A DNA stretch of 64,000 nt from Bacillus swezeyi (GCF_001969815.1 NZ_MRBK01000006.1:372001-436000), one strand, 5' to 3'; positions 1 to 11,178 are shown, counted from the first letter of the stretch. The notes: a model not told the origin generated them from the letters alone. Made by a program: numbers and translations.

Positions 1-536
1 ATCGGTGGCAGCTCTTTTCCGACTGTTCCGCTTACGTATGCAAAGGCAGAGAAAGAGCATGCTGCTATTAATCCCCATACCATACCAATTAACGAGATTT
101 TCGTAAATTGAAAAGATAAGACGCCTGCAGAGAAAATTGAACCGATTAAAATGATACCAATTGCAATTAGCTTTTGCTTGCTAGGTTTTTTCTGATCAAT
201 AACATATTCTAATAATGTTCCAATCCAAACGAATTGAAATAAGAAGATAATTGCCAAGGATGCGTCTAATGTTTGCAGCGATTGGTAATAAAAAATACCT
301 GTAAGACCCATTGGTATACCGCCTAAGGCTATAAGGATAAACCGTTTAATTGAAATTTTTTCTTTTTTGGTAAATAAAACAAGAAGCCAGATTAGAATCG
401 TCCCTACTAAAAATTGACTGCCGGTTACTTCTGATAATTCAAAGCCTTGCTCATAGGCTAATTTTACAAAAGTCGATAATACCCCAAAGCACGCTCCTCC
501 TAAAAAAACAGCTACAGGAAATGTCCAGTTCTTCAT
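1..536 (-). CDS. EamA/DMT-family permease, 3' part beyond window
   Basis: Partial gene: the first 178 codons are visible and the rest lies beyond the window edge. It reads MKNWTFPVAVFLGGACFGVL and continues with alternating hydrophobic helices, a Lys-rich cytosolic loop (KKEKISIKR) near residue 60, and further membrane segments around 70-110 and 125-170. This is the pattern of ten-helix drug/metabolite (EamA) permeases, which export metabolites or amino acids; the substrate cannot be told. The start is ATG at 536 with a GGAGAGGGG ribosome site about seven bases upstream. Base composition looks more AT-rich than the neighbouring suf genes, so acquisition or fast evolution is possible. It has its own promoter and an attenuator-like leader. 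Confidence 0.75.
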   Translation of the reverse strand, partial: MKNWTFPVAVFLGGACFGVLSTFVKLAYEQGFELSEVTGSQFLVGTILIWLLVLFTKKEKISIKRFILIALGGIPMGLTGIFYYQSLQTLDASLAIIFLFQFVWIGTLLEYVIDQKKPSKQKLIAIGIILIGSIFSAGVLSFQFTKISLIGMVWGLIAACSFSAFAYVSGTVGKELPP

Positions 537-601
537 CTTTATTCCCCTCTCCAAAAGGTAAGAAATTTGGTTATAAGTTTAGGTATGAATAAAAAGAAAA
601 A

Positions 602-631
602 CCACACACTTATGAAATCATAAGTGTGTGG
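602..631 (-). terminator. Leader hairpin, probable attenuator of EamA gene
   Basis: A 14-bp perfect inverted repeat (602-615 with 618-631) is followed on the minus strand by TTTTTCTTTTT, the form of an intrinsic terminator. It lies between the promoter at 713-741 and the start codon at 536, inside the transcript leader. A TTTGTGG stretch near 670-676 upstream could pair with the left arm (CCACACA) and act as antiterminator. No known riboswitch consensus was recognised. Confidence 0.6.
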
Positions 632-712
632 CGAAAAAAGAGAGAAAATCTCCCTTGAAAAGTCCACAAATCCAAAATGGTTTTGTTATATGTGATGAGT
701 TATCCGTTAGAA

Positions 713-741
713 ATACTAACCCGTATATAAAAAATTGTCAA
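713..741 (-). promoter_or_regulatory. SigA promoter of EamA gene
   Basis: The minus strand shows a perfect -35 TTGACA (736-741), a 17-bp spacer and -10 TAGTAT (713-718). Transcription would start near 706, giving a leader of about 170 bases before the ATG at 536. The remaining gene-free sequence from 742 to 890 holds no convincing gene; a second weaker TTGTCA/TATACT pair may exist further upstream. Confidence 0.7.
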
Positions 742-893
742 GAAGAGAGCTGTTGAACCGATTGGTATAATATGCTTTAATTGTACAACTATTAACTTCT
801 TCATTATATCCAGTGTAGTATACAAACAGGTAAGAATAGATGACAATATAATCTGAGAGGGTGCAAATGGGGCACAGGATTAAAAATCAAACG

Positions 894-931
894 AAAACCC
901 TCATCACTAACGTTGTAGTGACAAGGGTTTA
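894..931 (-). terminator. Hairpin after sufB
   Basis: An interrupted inverted repeat (outer arms AAACCCT/AGGGTTT, inner arms CACTA/TAGTG) sits just beyond the sufB stop. On the minus strand a broken T-tract follows (TTTTCGTTTGATTTTT). It is probably the terminator of the suf operon. Confidence 0.5.
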
Positions 932-937
932 AGCTGA

Positions 938-2335
938 TTAACCGATGGACCCTTCCATCTCGAATTTGATAAGACGGTTCATTTCAACCGCGTATTCCAT
1001 TGGCAGTTCTTTTGTGAACGGCTCGATGAAGCCCATGACGATCATTTCTGTCGCTTCTTCTTCAGAAATGCCGCGGCTCATCAAGTAGAAGAGCTGCTCT
1101 TCAGATACTTTGGAAACCTTTGCTTCGTGCTCTAATGAAATGTTGTCATTCAAGATTTCATTGTAAGGAATCGTATCAGAAGTTGATTTGTTATCCATGA
1201 TCAGCGTGTCACATTCGATGTTTGAGCGGGCGCCTTCGGCTTTGCGTCCGAAGTGGACGATTCCGCGGTATGTGACTTTTCCGCCTTGTTTAGAAATCGA
1301 TTTTGAAACAATCGTTGATGACGTATTCGGTGCAAGGTGAATCATTTTCGCGCCTGCATCCTGATGCTGTCCTTTGCCTGCCAATGCGATGCTGAGCGTC
1401 ATACCGCGCGCGCCTTCGCCTTTCAAAATAACGGCAGGATATTTCATTGTCAGCTTGGAGCCGATGTTTCCGTCGATCCATTCCATTGTCGCATTTGCTT
1501 CGCAAACAGCACGCTTTGTCACAAGGTTAAAGACGTTGTTTGCCCAGTTTTGAATCGTTGTATAGCGGCAGTATCCGCCGTCTTTGACGATGATTTCAAC
1601 GACCGCGCTGTGAAGGGAGTTCGTTGTGTAAACAGGTGCAGTACATCCCTCTACATAGTGAACGTGCGCGCCTTCGTCAACGATGATCAGCGTCCGTTCA
1701 AACTGACCCATGTTTTCTGAGTTGATGCGGAAGTACGCTTGCAGCGGAGTATCGACTTTTACGCCTTTTGGCACGTAGATGAATGATCCGCCGGACCATA
1801 CCGCTGAGTTAAGGGCCGAGAATTTGTTGTCAGTCGGCGGGATGACTTTTGCCCAGTGCTCGCGGAAAATGTCTTCATTTTCTTTGAGGGCGCTGTCTGT
1901 GTCTTTGAAGACGATGCCTTGAGACTCAAGGTCTTCCTTCATGTTGTGATAAACAACTTCTGATTCATACTGCGCGGATACACCGGCCAAATATTTTTGT
2001 TCAGCTTCGGGAATCCCAAGTTTGTCAAATGTCTGTTTGATTTCCTCAGGAACTTCATCCCATGATCTTTCTGAACGCTCAGAAGGTTTTACATAGTACG
2101 TGATTTCGTCAAAGTTTAATGAGTTTAAATCCCCGCCCCATTGCGGCATTGGCATATTGTAAAAGTGTTCAAGAGATTTCAGGCGAAAATCGAGCATCCA
2201 CTCTGGCTCTTCTTTCATGCGTGAAATTTCTTCAACGATTTCTTTTGTCAATCCCCGCTCTGAACGGAAAATGGAAACGTCTTTGTCGGCAAAACCGTAT
2301 TTATATTCGCCGATATCCGGCATTTTCTTGGCCAT
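938..2335 (-). CDS. sufB: Fe-S cluster assembly scaffold SufB
   Basis: SufB (465 aa) forms the SufBC2D scaffold with SufC and SufD, on which iron-sulfur clusters are built in the cytoplasm before transfer to apoproteins. The length and the conserved C-terminal beta-helix core ([14 protein letters not shown], then [20 protein letters not shown]) match the family. The YLMSRGIS segment near the C-terminus is shared with SufD in this window, as expected for paralogous subunits. It is the last gene of sufC-sufD-sufS-sufU-sufB, 18 bases after sufU. The start is ATG at 2335 preceded by TTGGAGTG. Confidence 0.97.
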   Translation of the reverse strand: MAKKMPDIGEYKYGFADKDVSIFRSERGLTKEIVEEISRMKEEPEWMLDFRLKSLEHFYNMPMPQWGGDLNSLNFDEITYYVKPSERSERSWDEVPEEIKQTFDKLGIPEAEQKYLAGVSAQYESEVVYHNMKEDLESQGIVFKDTDSALKENEDIFREHWAKVIPPTDNKFSALNSAVWSGGSFIYVPKGVKVDTPLQAYFRINSENMGQFERTLIIVDEGAHVHYVEGCTAPVYTTNSLHSAVVEIIVKDGGYCRYTTIQNWANNVFNLVTKRAVCEANATMEWIDGNIGSKLTMKYPAVILKGEGARGMTLSIALAGKGQHQDAGAKMIHLAPNTSSTIVSKSISKQGGKVTYRGIVHFGRKAEGARSNIECDTLIMDNKSTSDTIPYNEILNDNISLEHEAKVSKVSEEQLFYLMSRGISEEEATEMIVMGFIEPFTKELPMEYAVEMNRLIKFEMEGSIG

Positions 2336-2353
2336 CCATTTTCACTCCAATCT

Positions 2354-5323
<2,970 letters not shown>

Positions 5324-5340
5324 GTTTATCCCCCTAACGC

Positions 5341-6126
5341 TTACGCTTCTTGACCGACAGTTTCGTCATCGATTCCCAGTTCATGCTTAATCCAGTCATA
5401 TCCTTCCGCCTCTAGACGCTGTGCAAGCTCAGGACCGCCTGATTTAACGACGCGGCCTTGCATCATCACGTGCACACGGTCAGGCGTGATGTAGTTTAAG
5501 AGGCGCTGATAGTGCGTGATGATCAGACAGCCGAAGTCCTCGCCGCGCATTTTGTTGATTCCTTTTGATACGACTTTCAAAGCGTCGATGTCCAAGCCTG
5601 AGTCGATTTCGTCAAGGATGGCGATTTTAGGTTCGATCATCATCAGCTGCAGGATTTCATTGCGCTTTTTCTCCCCGCCGGAAAATCCTTCATTCAAATA
5701 GCGCTGCGCCATGTCAGGGTCCATTTCAAGAAATTCCATGTTTTTATCCATTGTGCGGATAAATTTCATGAGAGAAATTTCGTCTCCTTCTTCCCTGCGC
5801 GCATTGATGGCAGAACGAAGGAAGTCGGCATTTGTGACGCCGCTGATTTCACTCGGATACTGCATAGCCAAAAACAAGCCGGCCTGTGCGCGCTCGTCCA
5901 CTTCCATTTCCAGAACATCTTTGCCGTCAAGCAGAATGCTGCCTTTTGTCACTTCGTACTTAGGATGCCCCATGATTGCCGCGGATAAAGTCGATTTACC
6001 CGTTCCGTTCGGTCCCATGACAGCGTGGAATTCCCCGCCTTTTATTTCAAGGTTTACACCCTTTAAAATCTCTTTCCCTTCAATCTCAACGTGAAGATCT
6101 TTGATTGTTAATGTCGAAGCAGCCAT
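5341..6126 (-). CDS. sufC: Fe-S assembly ATPase SufC
   Basis: SufC (261 aa) is the soluble ABC-type ATPase that drives conformational change in the SufBCD scaffold. Walker A (GPNGTGKST), the signature (FSGGEKKRNEI) and Walker B (IAILDEIDSGLD) are all present, and there is no membrane domain. The start chosen is ATG at 6126 (MAASTLTIKDLHV), with GGAGGT eight bases upstream; a frame extension of five codons places the ribosome site inside the coding region. It is the first gene of the suf operon. Confidence 0.97.
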   Translation of the reverse strand: MAASTLTIKDLHVEIEGKEILKGVNLEIKGGEFHAVMGPNGTGKSTLSAAIMGHPKYEVTKGSILLDGKDVLEMEVDERAQAGLFLAMQYPSEISGVTNADFLRSAINARREEGDEISLMKFIRTMDKNMEFLEMDPDMAQRYLNEGFSGGEKKRNEILQLMMIEPKIAILDEIDSGLDIDALKVVSKGINKMRGEDFGCLIITHYQRLLNYITPDRVHVMMQGRVVKSGGPELAQRLEAEGYDWIKHELGIDDETVGQEA

Positions 6127-6147
6127 GAAATATACCTCCAATATATA

Positions 6148-6210
6148 TAATCATTATTCTCAATTTATTCTCATTCTAATTTTATAACAAATGAAAATTG
6201 AATACAACAA
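6148..6210 (-). promoter_or_regulatory. suf operon promoter with Fur-like box
   Basis: Upstream of sufC the minus strand has TATAAA (6181-6186) with a poor -35 (TTGTTG at 6205-6210, 18-bp spacer). Between it and the ribosome site, 6148-6162 reads TGAGAATAATGATTA on the minus strand. This matches the 7-1-7 Fur consensus TGATAATNATTATCA at 11 of 14 informative positions. A further GAGAATGAG-like repeat lies adjacent. Iron control is an inference. The rest of the 6211-6423 gap holds nothing recognisable. Confidence 0.35.
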
Positions 6211-6423
6211 AAGTCTCTATCTTTTGCATGTACATGTTTTCAAGTGTAACAAAAATCGTTTTTTTCTTAAAGAGATTACGGCAAGAAACTTCCCCTGTCC
6301 ATAGCCATCCAATAAAAACGATTATTTACATTTCCATGAAATCTGAAGGTCTGCCGGGAGGTTTATCAGAACGGCAGCAAAATCCTTAAAAAACATGCGG
6401 CCCGCTGTGAAAACGGTTTGTTC

Positions 6424-7329
6424 TCAATTGCATGAATCGTGATGGGAATGATGCTCCCCTTCTATTTGTACGGTTACATGCTCCAAATTAAATTCTTTCT
6501 TTAGATATTCTGATACTTGTTTTAAGATTCTATCCCTGTCACTGTTGTCACTGACCGTCAAATGGCAGCTTAAGGACGGAAAATCAGATGTAATCGACCA
6601 AATATGGAGATCATGAATGTCCTTCACAGACGGAATCGAAAGCAGCCCTTTTTTGAGCGCGTCTAGGTCGATATGCTTCGGCTTTCCTTCCATTAAAACA
6701 TGAACCGAATCTTTTGCTACACGCCAGCCGCTTATAAGCACCAAGAAAGCTACAAGAACGCTTGCAATCGGGTCGGCGATATTCCAATTGAAAAACAGCA
6801 TCAAAAGCCCGGCGATGATGGCACCGACTGAGCCCAGCATATCGCCGACTACGTGGAGAAATGCGCTCCTTATATTTAAGTTTTCACTTGTACCGCCTCT
6901 CATTAACACCCAAGCTGCGGCTATATTAATGAACAGTCCGATTACTGCAATCCCCAGCATTCCGAAGCTTTCGACTTCAGGCGGATTGAAAAAGCGCTGG
7001 AACGCTTCCCAGAAAATATAAAGCGAGATCGCAAGCAAGGTGATGCCATTGATAAAGGCGGCCAATATTTCAAAACGCTTATATCCGTAAGTTTTGTTTG
7101 CGGTTGCCGCCTTTTCTCCAACTATAACGGCAAACAGGCTTAACCCCAGTGCAGCGGCATCGCTGAGCATATGCCCGGCATCTGATAGAAGGGCGAGGCT
7201 GTTTGTCAAAATCCCGCCGATGATTTCAACTGCCATAAAAGTAAGAATTAGACAAAAGCTGGTCAGCAGCGCTTTTTTACTGGCGTGATGGGCATGATTA
7301 TGGTTGTGGTGGCTGTGGGAATGGCTCAT
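6424..7329 (-). CDS. czcD: Zn/Co/Cd cation efflux protein CzcD
   Basis: CzcD (301 aa) is a cation diffusion facilitator that exports zinc, cobalt and cadmium in exchange for protons or potassium. The N-terminus is His-rich (HSHSHHNHNHAHHA), followed by six membrane helices. The metal-site motifs are ALLSDAGHMLSDAAAL in helix 2 and VVGDMLGSVGA in helix 5, and a soluble C-terminal domain ends HHSHHDSCN. The start chosen is ATG at 7329 with GGAGGT upstream; the longer frame begins inside the operator region. It is divergent in function from its suf neighbour and monocistronic. Confidence 0.93.
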   Translation of the reverse strand: MSHSHSHHNHNHAHHASKKALLTSFCLILTFMAVEIIGGILTNSLALLSDAGHMLSDAAALGLSLFAVIVGEKAATANKTYGYKRFEILAAFINGITLLAISLYIFWEAFQRFFNPPEVESFGMLGIAVIGLFINIAAAWVLMRGGTSENLNIRSAFLHVVGDMLGSVGAIIAGLLMLFFNWNIADPIASVLVAFLVLISGWRVAKDSVHVLMEGKPKHIDLDALKKGLLSIPSVKDIHDLHIWSITSDFPSLSCHLTVSDNSDRDRILKQVSEYLKKEFNLEHVTVQIEGEHHSHHDSCN

Positions 7330-7353
7330 TGAGAAACCTCCTCCAAAAATCAT

Positions 7354-7400
7354 AATATGATCATATATTCATATTAAACCTTTGCATTTTGTCAGGTCAA
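7354..7400 (-). promoter_or_regulatory. czcD promoter with CzrA-like operator
   Basis: The minus strand has -35 TTGACC (7395-7400), an 18-bp spacer and -10 TAATAT (7371-7376). Overlapping the -10 is an inverted repeat, AATATGA (7354-7360) and TCATATT (7369-7375), separated by 8 bp. This AT-rich palindrome with TGA/TCA half-sites resembles operators of ArsR-family metal sensors such as CzrA, which represses czcD in B. subtilis. Metal-responsive repression is inferred. Confidence 0.6.
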
Positions 7401-7424
7401 CTGTTATCGCAAGTGATATGTAAA

Positions 7425-7445
7425 AGGGCGGATATCATCCGCCCT
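7425..7445 (-). terminator. Terminator of the 7.5-kb mini-gene
   Basis: A 9-bp perfect stem (AGGGCGGAT/ATCCGCCCT) with a 3-base loop, followed on the minus strand by TTTTA. It lies just past the TAA of the small gene at 7451. Confidence 0.8.
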
Positions 7446-7450
7446 CTGCT

Positions 7451-7648
7451 TTATCCGTTCATCAATTTCATATCTGTAACGATCTGTTTGCCTTTTTGAT
7501 AATGCTCTTCACGTCTTTTCTCGACTTCGAGCCGATTCTCATGGCTTCTGCTGTATTCTTGGTAGCCCATGCCATGGGACTTGTGCATCGCTTTTTCCAT
7601 TTCTGCCGTAAATTCAAGGTCAAGCTGATCTTGGCTTGAACAAATAAT
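7451..7648 (-). CDS. Small unknown protein, apparent ATT start
   Basis: Not a family I recognise. The frame from 7648 to the TAA at 7451-7453 encodes 65 residues, rich in charge and histidine: EFTAEMEKAMHKSHGMGYQ, then EYSRSHENRLEVEKRREEHY and KGKQIVTDMKLMNG. It has its own promoter (7676-7704) and terminator, so it is probably a real gene. The frame has no ATG, GTG or TTG after its ribosome site (GAGAGG, 7 bases before the ATT at 7648). The first ATG, at 7600, would give 49 aa but has no ribosome site. Either AUU initiates, the start codon has mutated, or a sequencing error is present. Confidence 0.55.
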   Translation of the reverse strand: MICSSQDQLDLEFTAEMEKAMHKSHGMGYQEYSRSHENRLEVEKRREEHYQKGKQIVTDMKLMNG

Positions 7649-7675
7649 GAATCATCCTCTCAGAGATTTTCTTAC

Positions 7676-7704
7676 ATGATACCAATTATATACAGACTCT
7701 GCAA
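7676..7704 (-). promoter_or_regulatory. SigA promoter of the mini-gene
   Basis: The minus strand shows -35 TTGCAG (7699-7704), a 17-bp spacer and -10 TATCAT (7676-7681). The predicted start point near 7669 leaves a leader of about 20 bases before the apparent ATT start. Confidence 0.55.
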
Positions 7705-7790
7705 AGATGAGTATGCTTTAAATATGCTGATCTCTGTCGATATTCCGGCATTTCACAGGCGATGAATAGAAAATTCTTTTTATTTCTCGA

Positions 7791-8159
7791 TCAGTGTTTC
7801 ATTTGTTGGAATTCTTCCATGGCCTGCAGCACGAGTGTGACGGCTTGGCTCATTGCTGCTCCTCCGCCAAATGCTGCGGTGACGCCGACGGCTTCAAGAA
7901 TTTCCTCTTCTTTCGCTCCGCAGTCAAGACAGCCTTTGATGTGATAAATAATACAATATTCATCCTGGGTATTGACGCTGATTCCAAGTGCGATCAGCTG
8001 CTTTTCTTTTTCGCTTAATGCACCTTGTTTAAAACATTCTTCAGTAAACTTATTGTATTTGGATGCAATGCCCGGCATTTTCTCTGAAAAGATGCCGATT
8101 CCCGCTTTATATTCCTGCAGAGCGGATTCTATGATGCTTTCTGATTCATGCTGGTTCAC
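7791..8159 (-). CDS. yurZ: Carboxymuconolactone decarboxylase-family protein YurZ
   Basis: A 122-aa member of the AhpD/carboxymuconolactone decarboxylase fold. The pair of cysteines in YCIIYHIKGCLDCGAK and the following EILEAVGVTAAFGGG helix are family hallmarks. Such proteins often act as small peroxidases or disulfide reductases; the true substrate of YurZ is unknown. The start chosen is GTG at 8159, because GGAGG lies eight bases upstream; the 11-codon longer frame lacks a ribosome site. It sits downstream of metQ but is separated by a terminator at 8223-8254. Confidence 0.85.
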   Translation of the reverse strand: MNQHESESIIESALQEYKAGIGIFSEKMPGIASKYNKFTEECFKQGALSEKEKQLIALGISVNTQDEYCIIYHIKGCLDCGAKEEEILEAVGVTAAFGGGAAMSQAVTLVLQAMEEFQQMKH

Positions 8160-8222
8160 GGTTGCTTCCTCCATTTGCAATTCATTTTTCATTAGTATGG
8201 CCCGTATTTCAAAAATTACGCG

Positions 8223-8254
8223 AAAAAACCCCGGTTTTCTGCAAACCGGGGGTT
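8223..8254 (-). terminator. Terminator of metNPQ
   Basis: A strong GC-rich stem (CCCCGGTTT/AAACCGGGG) with a 5-base loop, followed on the minus strand by TTTTTT. It lies just after the metQ stop codon. Confidence 0.92.
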
Positions 8255-8261
8255 GTTTCCT

Positions 8262-9092
8262 TTATTCAGATACAGAAATGACAGAGCCTTTGTATTTTTC
8301 ATCGATGAATTTTTTGATGTCATCAGAACGCAATACTTCAAGAAGCGCTTTGACTTTATCTGAATCTTCATCACCTTTGCGCACCGCAATGATGTTTGCA
8401 TAAGGATTGTCTTTTGGAGATTCGAGTTCAATTGAATCTTCTTTCGGATTCAGCTTGTTTTGGATCGCATAGTTCACGTTGATGAACACGGCGTCAGCTT
8501 CATTGTTTTCATATGCTTTTGCCGTCATTTCAGGCGCGACATTGTTTTTGATGTTTAGGTTTTTCTTGTTTTCCGTAATATCCTTCACCGTTGCGTCTAC
8601 TTTGTCAATGCCTGATTTCAGCTTGATCAAGCCGGCTTTTTCAAGCATTGCCAGCATGCGGCCCTGTTCAGCGGCGTTGTTGCTCATAATAATGGTTGCA
8701 CCGTCAGGCAGGTCATTTAATGATTTATATTTTTTTGAGTAGATGCCGAATGGCTCAAGATGGACTGCACCGACATTAACTAAATCATAGTCTTTGTTTT
8801 CTTTTATTTCCTGCTCAAGATATGGAACATGCTGAAAGTAGTTCGCGTCAAGATCTTTAGAAACGAGCGCTTTGTTGATCAGTTTGTAGTCTGTGAATTT
8901 CTCGATTTTAAGCTCGTATCCTTTTTCTTTCAAAAGCGGTTTTGTTTCCTCAAGAATTTCGGCATGCGGCGTCGGCGTCGCTCCGACAGTGATGACCTTG
9001 CTGTCTTTATCACCTTCGCTGCTAGAAGATCCGCAAGCAGCCAAAACGCCGGCAAAAATGATGAATAAAGCAGTTAATAAACCTTTTTTCAT
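8262..9092 (-). CDS. metQ: Methionine-binding lipoprotein MetQ
   Basis: The substrate-binding lipoprotein (276 aa) of the MetNPQ importer for methionine and its sulfoxide. It has a lipoprotein signal peptide with lipobox LAAC (Cys20), then the NlpA-family core (VGATPTPHAEILEETKPLL, YKLINKALVSKDLDANYFQH). It is anchored on the outer face of the membrane. It follows metP by 13 bases, ends in a strong terminator, and the whole unit is under the SAM riboswitch at 10.9 kb. Confidence 0.95.
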   Translation of the reverse strand: MKKGLLTALFIIFAGVLAACGSSSSEGDKDSKVITVGATPTPHAEILEETKPLLKEKGYELKIEKFTDYKLINKALVSKDLDANYFQHVPYLEQEIKENKDYDLVNVGAVHLEPFGIYSKKYKSLNDLPDGATIIMSNNAAEQGRMLAMLEKAGLIKLKSGIDKVDATVKDITENKKNLNIKNNVAPEMTAKAYENNEADAVFINVNYAIQNKLNPKEDSIELESPKDNPYANIIAVRKGDEDSDKVKALLEVLRSDDIKKFIDEKYKGSVISVSE

Positions 9093-9105
9093 GTTGATGT
9101 CCTCC

Positions 9106-9774
9106 CTAACGTTTGTCTAATTTATTTGTAATCAAATCCCCAATAAACTGGATGATAAACACAATAGCCAAGATGAAAATGGTTGCGATTAATATAATAT
9201 CAGGATTATTCATTTGGAATCCGTCTACATATGCAAGGTTGCCGAGTCCGCCCGACCCGATCGCACCGGCCATGGCGGTTGAACCGATCAGCGCAATCGC
9301 TGTAACTGTAATGCCCGAAATAAGCGCGGGCATTGATTCAGGCAGGAGCACTTTGAAAATGATCGTTGATGTTTTCGCCCCCATTGATTTCGCCGCTTCA
9401 ATTACACCCTTATCGACTTCACGCAAAGCGATTTCCACAAGGCGGGCATAGAACGGAGCGGACGCTATAATCAACGCTGGAAGTGCCGCGTTCGGCCCCA
9501 GAATGGTACTCATTAAAAACTTTGTGAAACCGAGAAGCAAAATAATCAATATAATAAATGGAATAGACCTGAACACATTGACGATTGCCGCGATCACCGC
9601 ATTAATCGCTCTGTTTTGCCAAATATTCCCTTTTGAAGTCAAATACAGCAGCATGCCGAGAATGACTCCGATGATAAAAGCAAAGAAAAGGGAAATTCCT
9701 GTCATATAAATCGTTTCATATGTGGCTTCCCACAGCTGCTCCATGTCTACATTGGGAAACAGTTTTTCAAACAT
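9106..9774 (-). CDS. metP: Methionine ABC permease MetP
   Basis: Membrane permease (222 aa) with five predicted helices and the BPD_transp_1 EAA-type loop (EVDKGVIEAAKSMGAKTSTI) that docks on the ATPase MetN. Together with MetN and MetQ it imports methionine. The start is ATG at 9774 and overlaps the end of metN by eight bases, indicating coupled translation. Confidence 0.95.
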   Translation of the reverse strand: MFEKLFPNVDMEQLWEATYETIYMTGISLFFAFIIGVILGMLLYLTSKGNIWQNRAINAVIAAIVNVFRSIPFIILIILLLGFTKFLMSTILGPNAALPALIIASAPFYARLVEIALREVDKGVIEAAKSMGAKTSTIIFKVLLPESMPALISGITVTAIALIGSTAMAGAIGSGGLGNLAYVDGFQMNNPDIILIATIFILAIVFIIQFIGDLITNKLDKR

Positions 9775-10798
9775 TAGTGATCACCTCTGCTTCTACCTGC
9801 CGGCTCTTGATGAATTCAACCACTTCATTGACTTCATGCGGCTCTCCATCTACATGAATGAACAATGAACCATAAGCGCCGTCCTGCGTTTGCGAGATTT
9901 TTCCTTGAAGAATGTTGACTTCAACATCAAATTTTCGGATGATCTGCGTAATCAGCGGTGTTTCAGCTGCTTCGCCGACAAAGGCAAGCTTAATCGTCCG
10001 CCCTGATGTCGTTTCTTCAAGGAACTGTTTTAAGGTTTCCTTCGTTTCTTCCGGTTCGGTTATCTGCTGAACAAAGCGCCTTGTCATTTCTTCCTTCGGT
10101 TTTCTGAAGACATTCAATACATCGCCTTCTTCGACAACCCTGCCGTTTTCCATGACGGCCACTCTGTGGCAGATTTTCCTGATGACATGCATCTCATGTG
10201 TGATCAGGACGATCGTCAGTCCGAGTCTTTCATTGATATCAGACAGAAGACCCAGGATCGAGTCAGTTGTCTGCGGATCAAGCGCTGATGTCGCTTCATC
10301 ACAAAGGAGAACTTTCGGATTGTTCGCGAGCGCCCTTGCGATCCCGACGCGCTGCTTCTGTCCGCCGCTCAGCTGGGAAGGATAGGCGTTCTCTTTTCCT
10401 TCAAGACCGACGAGCTTAATCAGTTCAGCGACTCTTTTTAAACGTTTTGCCCTGCTGACGCCGGCAATTTCCAGCGGGAAGGCAATATTGTCGCGGACTG
10501 TTCTCGACCATAAAAGGTTGAAATGCTGAAAGATCATGCTGATTTCTTTTCTCGCATCCCTCAGCTTTTTTCCTTTGATTTCGCCTATCGTTCGGCCCGC
10601 GACTTCAACTGTACCTGAAGTCGGCTGTTCAAGTCCGTTCAAAAGACGGATTAAGGAGCTTTTTCCAGCTCCGCTATATCCAATAATTCCGAAGATTTCA
10701 CCTTTTTTTATCGTAAGGGTGACATCCTGGACAGCATTGACATCTCCATGCTTTGACTGATAAACCTTTGAAACACCTTGAAGATTTATCAAAGCCAT
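9767..10798 (-). CDS. metN: Methionine ABC transporter ATPase MetN
   Basis: ATPase (343 aa) of the methionine importer. It shows Walker A (GYSGAGKSSL), the signature (LSGGQKQRVGIARAL), Walker B (VLLCDEATSALD) and a C-terminal ACT-like NIL domain (about residues 265-340, ending EAEVITNV) that senses methionine in this family. ATG at 10798 is chosen; a GTG immediately upstream (10801) is an equal possibility, since the ribosome site (AAGCAGG) is close to both. It is the first gene behind the SAM riboswitch. Confidence 0.95.
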   Translation of the reverse strand: MALINLQGVSKVYQSKHGDVNAVQDVTLTIKKGEIFGIIGYSGAGKSSLIRLLNGLEQPTSGTVEVAGRTIGEIKGKKLRDARKEISMIFQHFNLLWSRTVRDNIAFPLEIAGVSRAKRLKRVAELIKLVGLEGKENAYPSQLSGGQKQRVGIARALANNPKVLLCDEATSALDPQTTDSILGLLSDINERLGLTIVLITHEMHVIRKICHRVAVMENGRVVEEGDVLNVFRKPKEEMTRRFVQQITEPEETKETLKQFLEETTSGRTIKLAFVGEAAETPLITQIIRKFDVEVNILQGKISQTQDGAYGSLFIHVDGEPHEVNEVVEFIKSRQVEAEVITNV

Positions 10799-10867
10799 CA
10801 CCTGCTTTCTTGCTCTATTCTTCGACGTCTAAGTCAAGTATGCTTCCTGAATTCCTGATGATCAATG

Positions 10868-11031
10868 AAAAAAGCCTTTCTGCACACTTGAGCAGAAAGG
10901 CTTTTGAAAAGTCTTGGCCTTTCTCTCATCTTTCAAAGCTTAACGCTTCGTGTGAATTGGCACCATTTCAACATATGTTGATGGTTGCCGGGTTTCATAG
11001 GGCACTTCCCTCCACCTCTCTGGATAAGAGA
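10868..11031 (-). ncRNA. SAM-I (S-box) riboswitch with terminator
   Basis: On the minus strand the leader begins CTCTTATCCAGAGAGGTGGA and continues through GGGAAGTGCCCTATGAAACC, CGGCAACC, GGTGCCAATTC and GAAAGATGAGAGA, the conserved blocks of an S-box aptamer. The expression platform is a 13-bp terminator stem (10871-10883 with 10892-10904, GCAGAAAGGCTTT arm) followed by TTTTTT. In this family SAM binding favours termination, so metNPQ is made when SAM is scarce. Confidence 0.97.
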
Positions 11032-11077
11032 ATCATATATTCATTTTTTAATTTATGATAATCGGAATTCTTAAATT

Positions 11078-11106
11078 AAGATATCATGCGAAAAAATAGT
11101 TGTCAA
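11078..11106 (-). promoter_or_regulatory. metNPQ promoter
   Basis: Perfect -35 TTGACA (11101-11106), 17-bp spacer and -10 TATCTT (11078-11083) on the minus strand, about 45 bases upstream of the riboswitch. Confidence 0.85.
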
Positions 11107-11151
11107 CTACTTTTCTTAAGACAAACGGCCTACCCGATATGATTAACAGGT

Positions 11152-11178
11152 AAAAGAGGCGAACTGAATGTCCGCCTC
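11152..11178 (-). terminator. Terminator after yusD
   Basis: Stem GAGGCG/CGCCTC (11156-11161 with 11173-11178) followed on the minus strand by TTTTA. It separates yusD from the metNPQ promoter. Confidence 0.7.

Noticed and set aside
894-931. Hairpin near sufB considered as a phage attachment site
   Set aside because: No integrase, no direct repeat partner and no phage genes nearby; a terminator explains it.
10753-11058. Plus-strand frame across the metN leader
   Set aside because: It is the reverse of the SAM riboswitch and its terminator.
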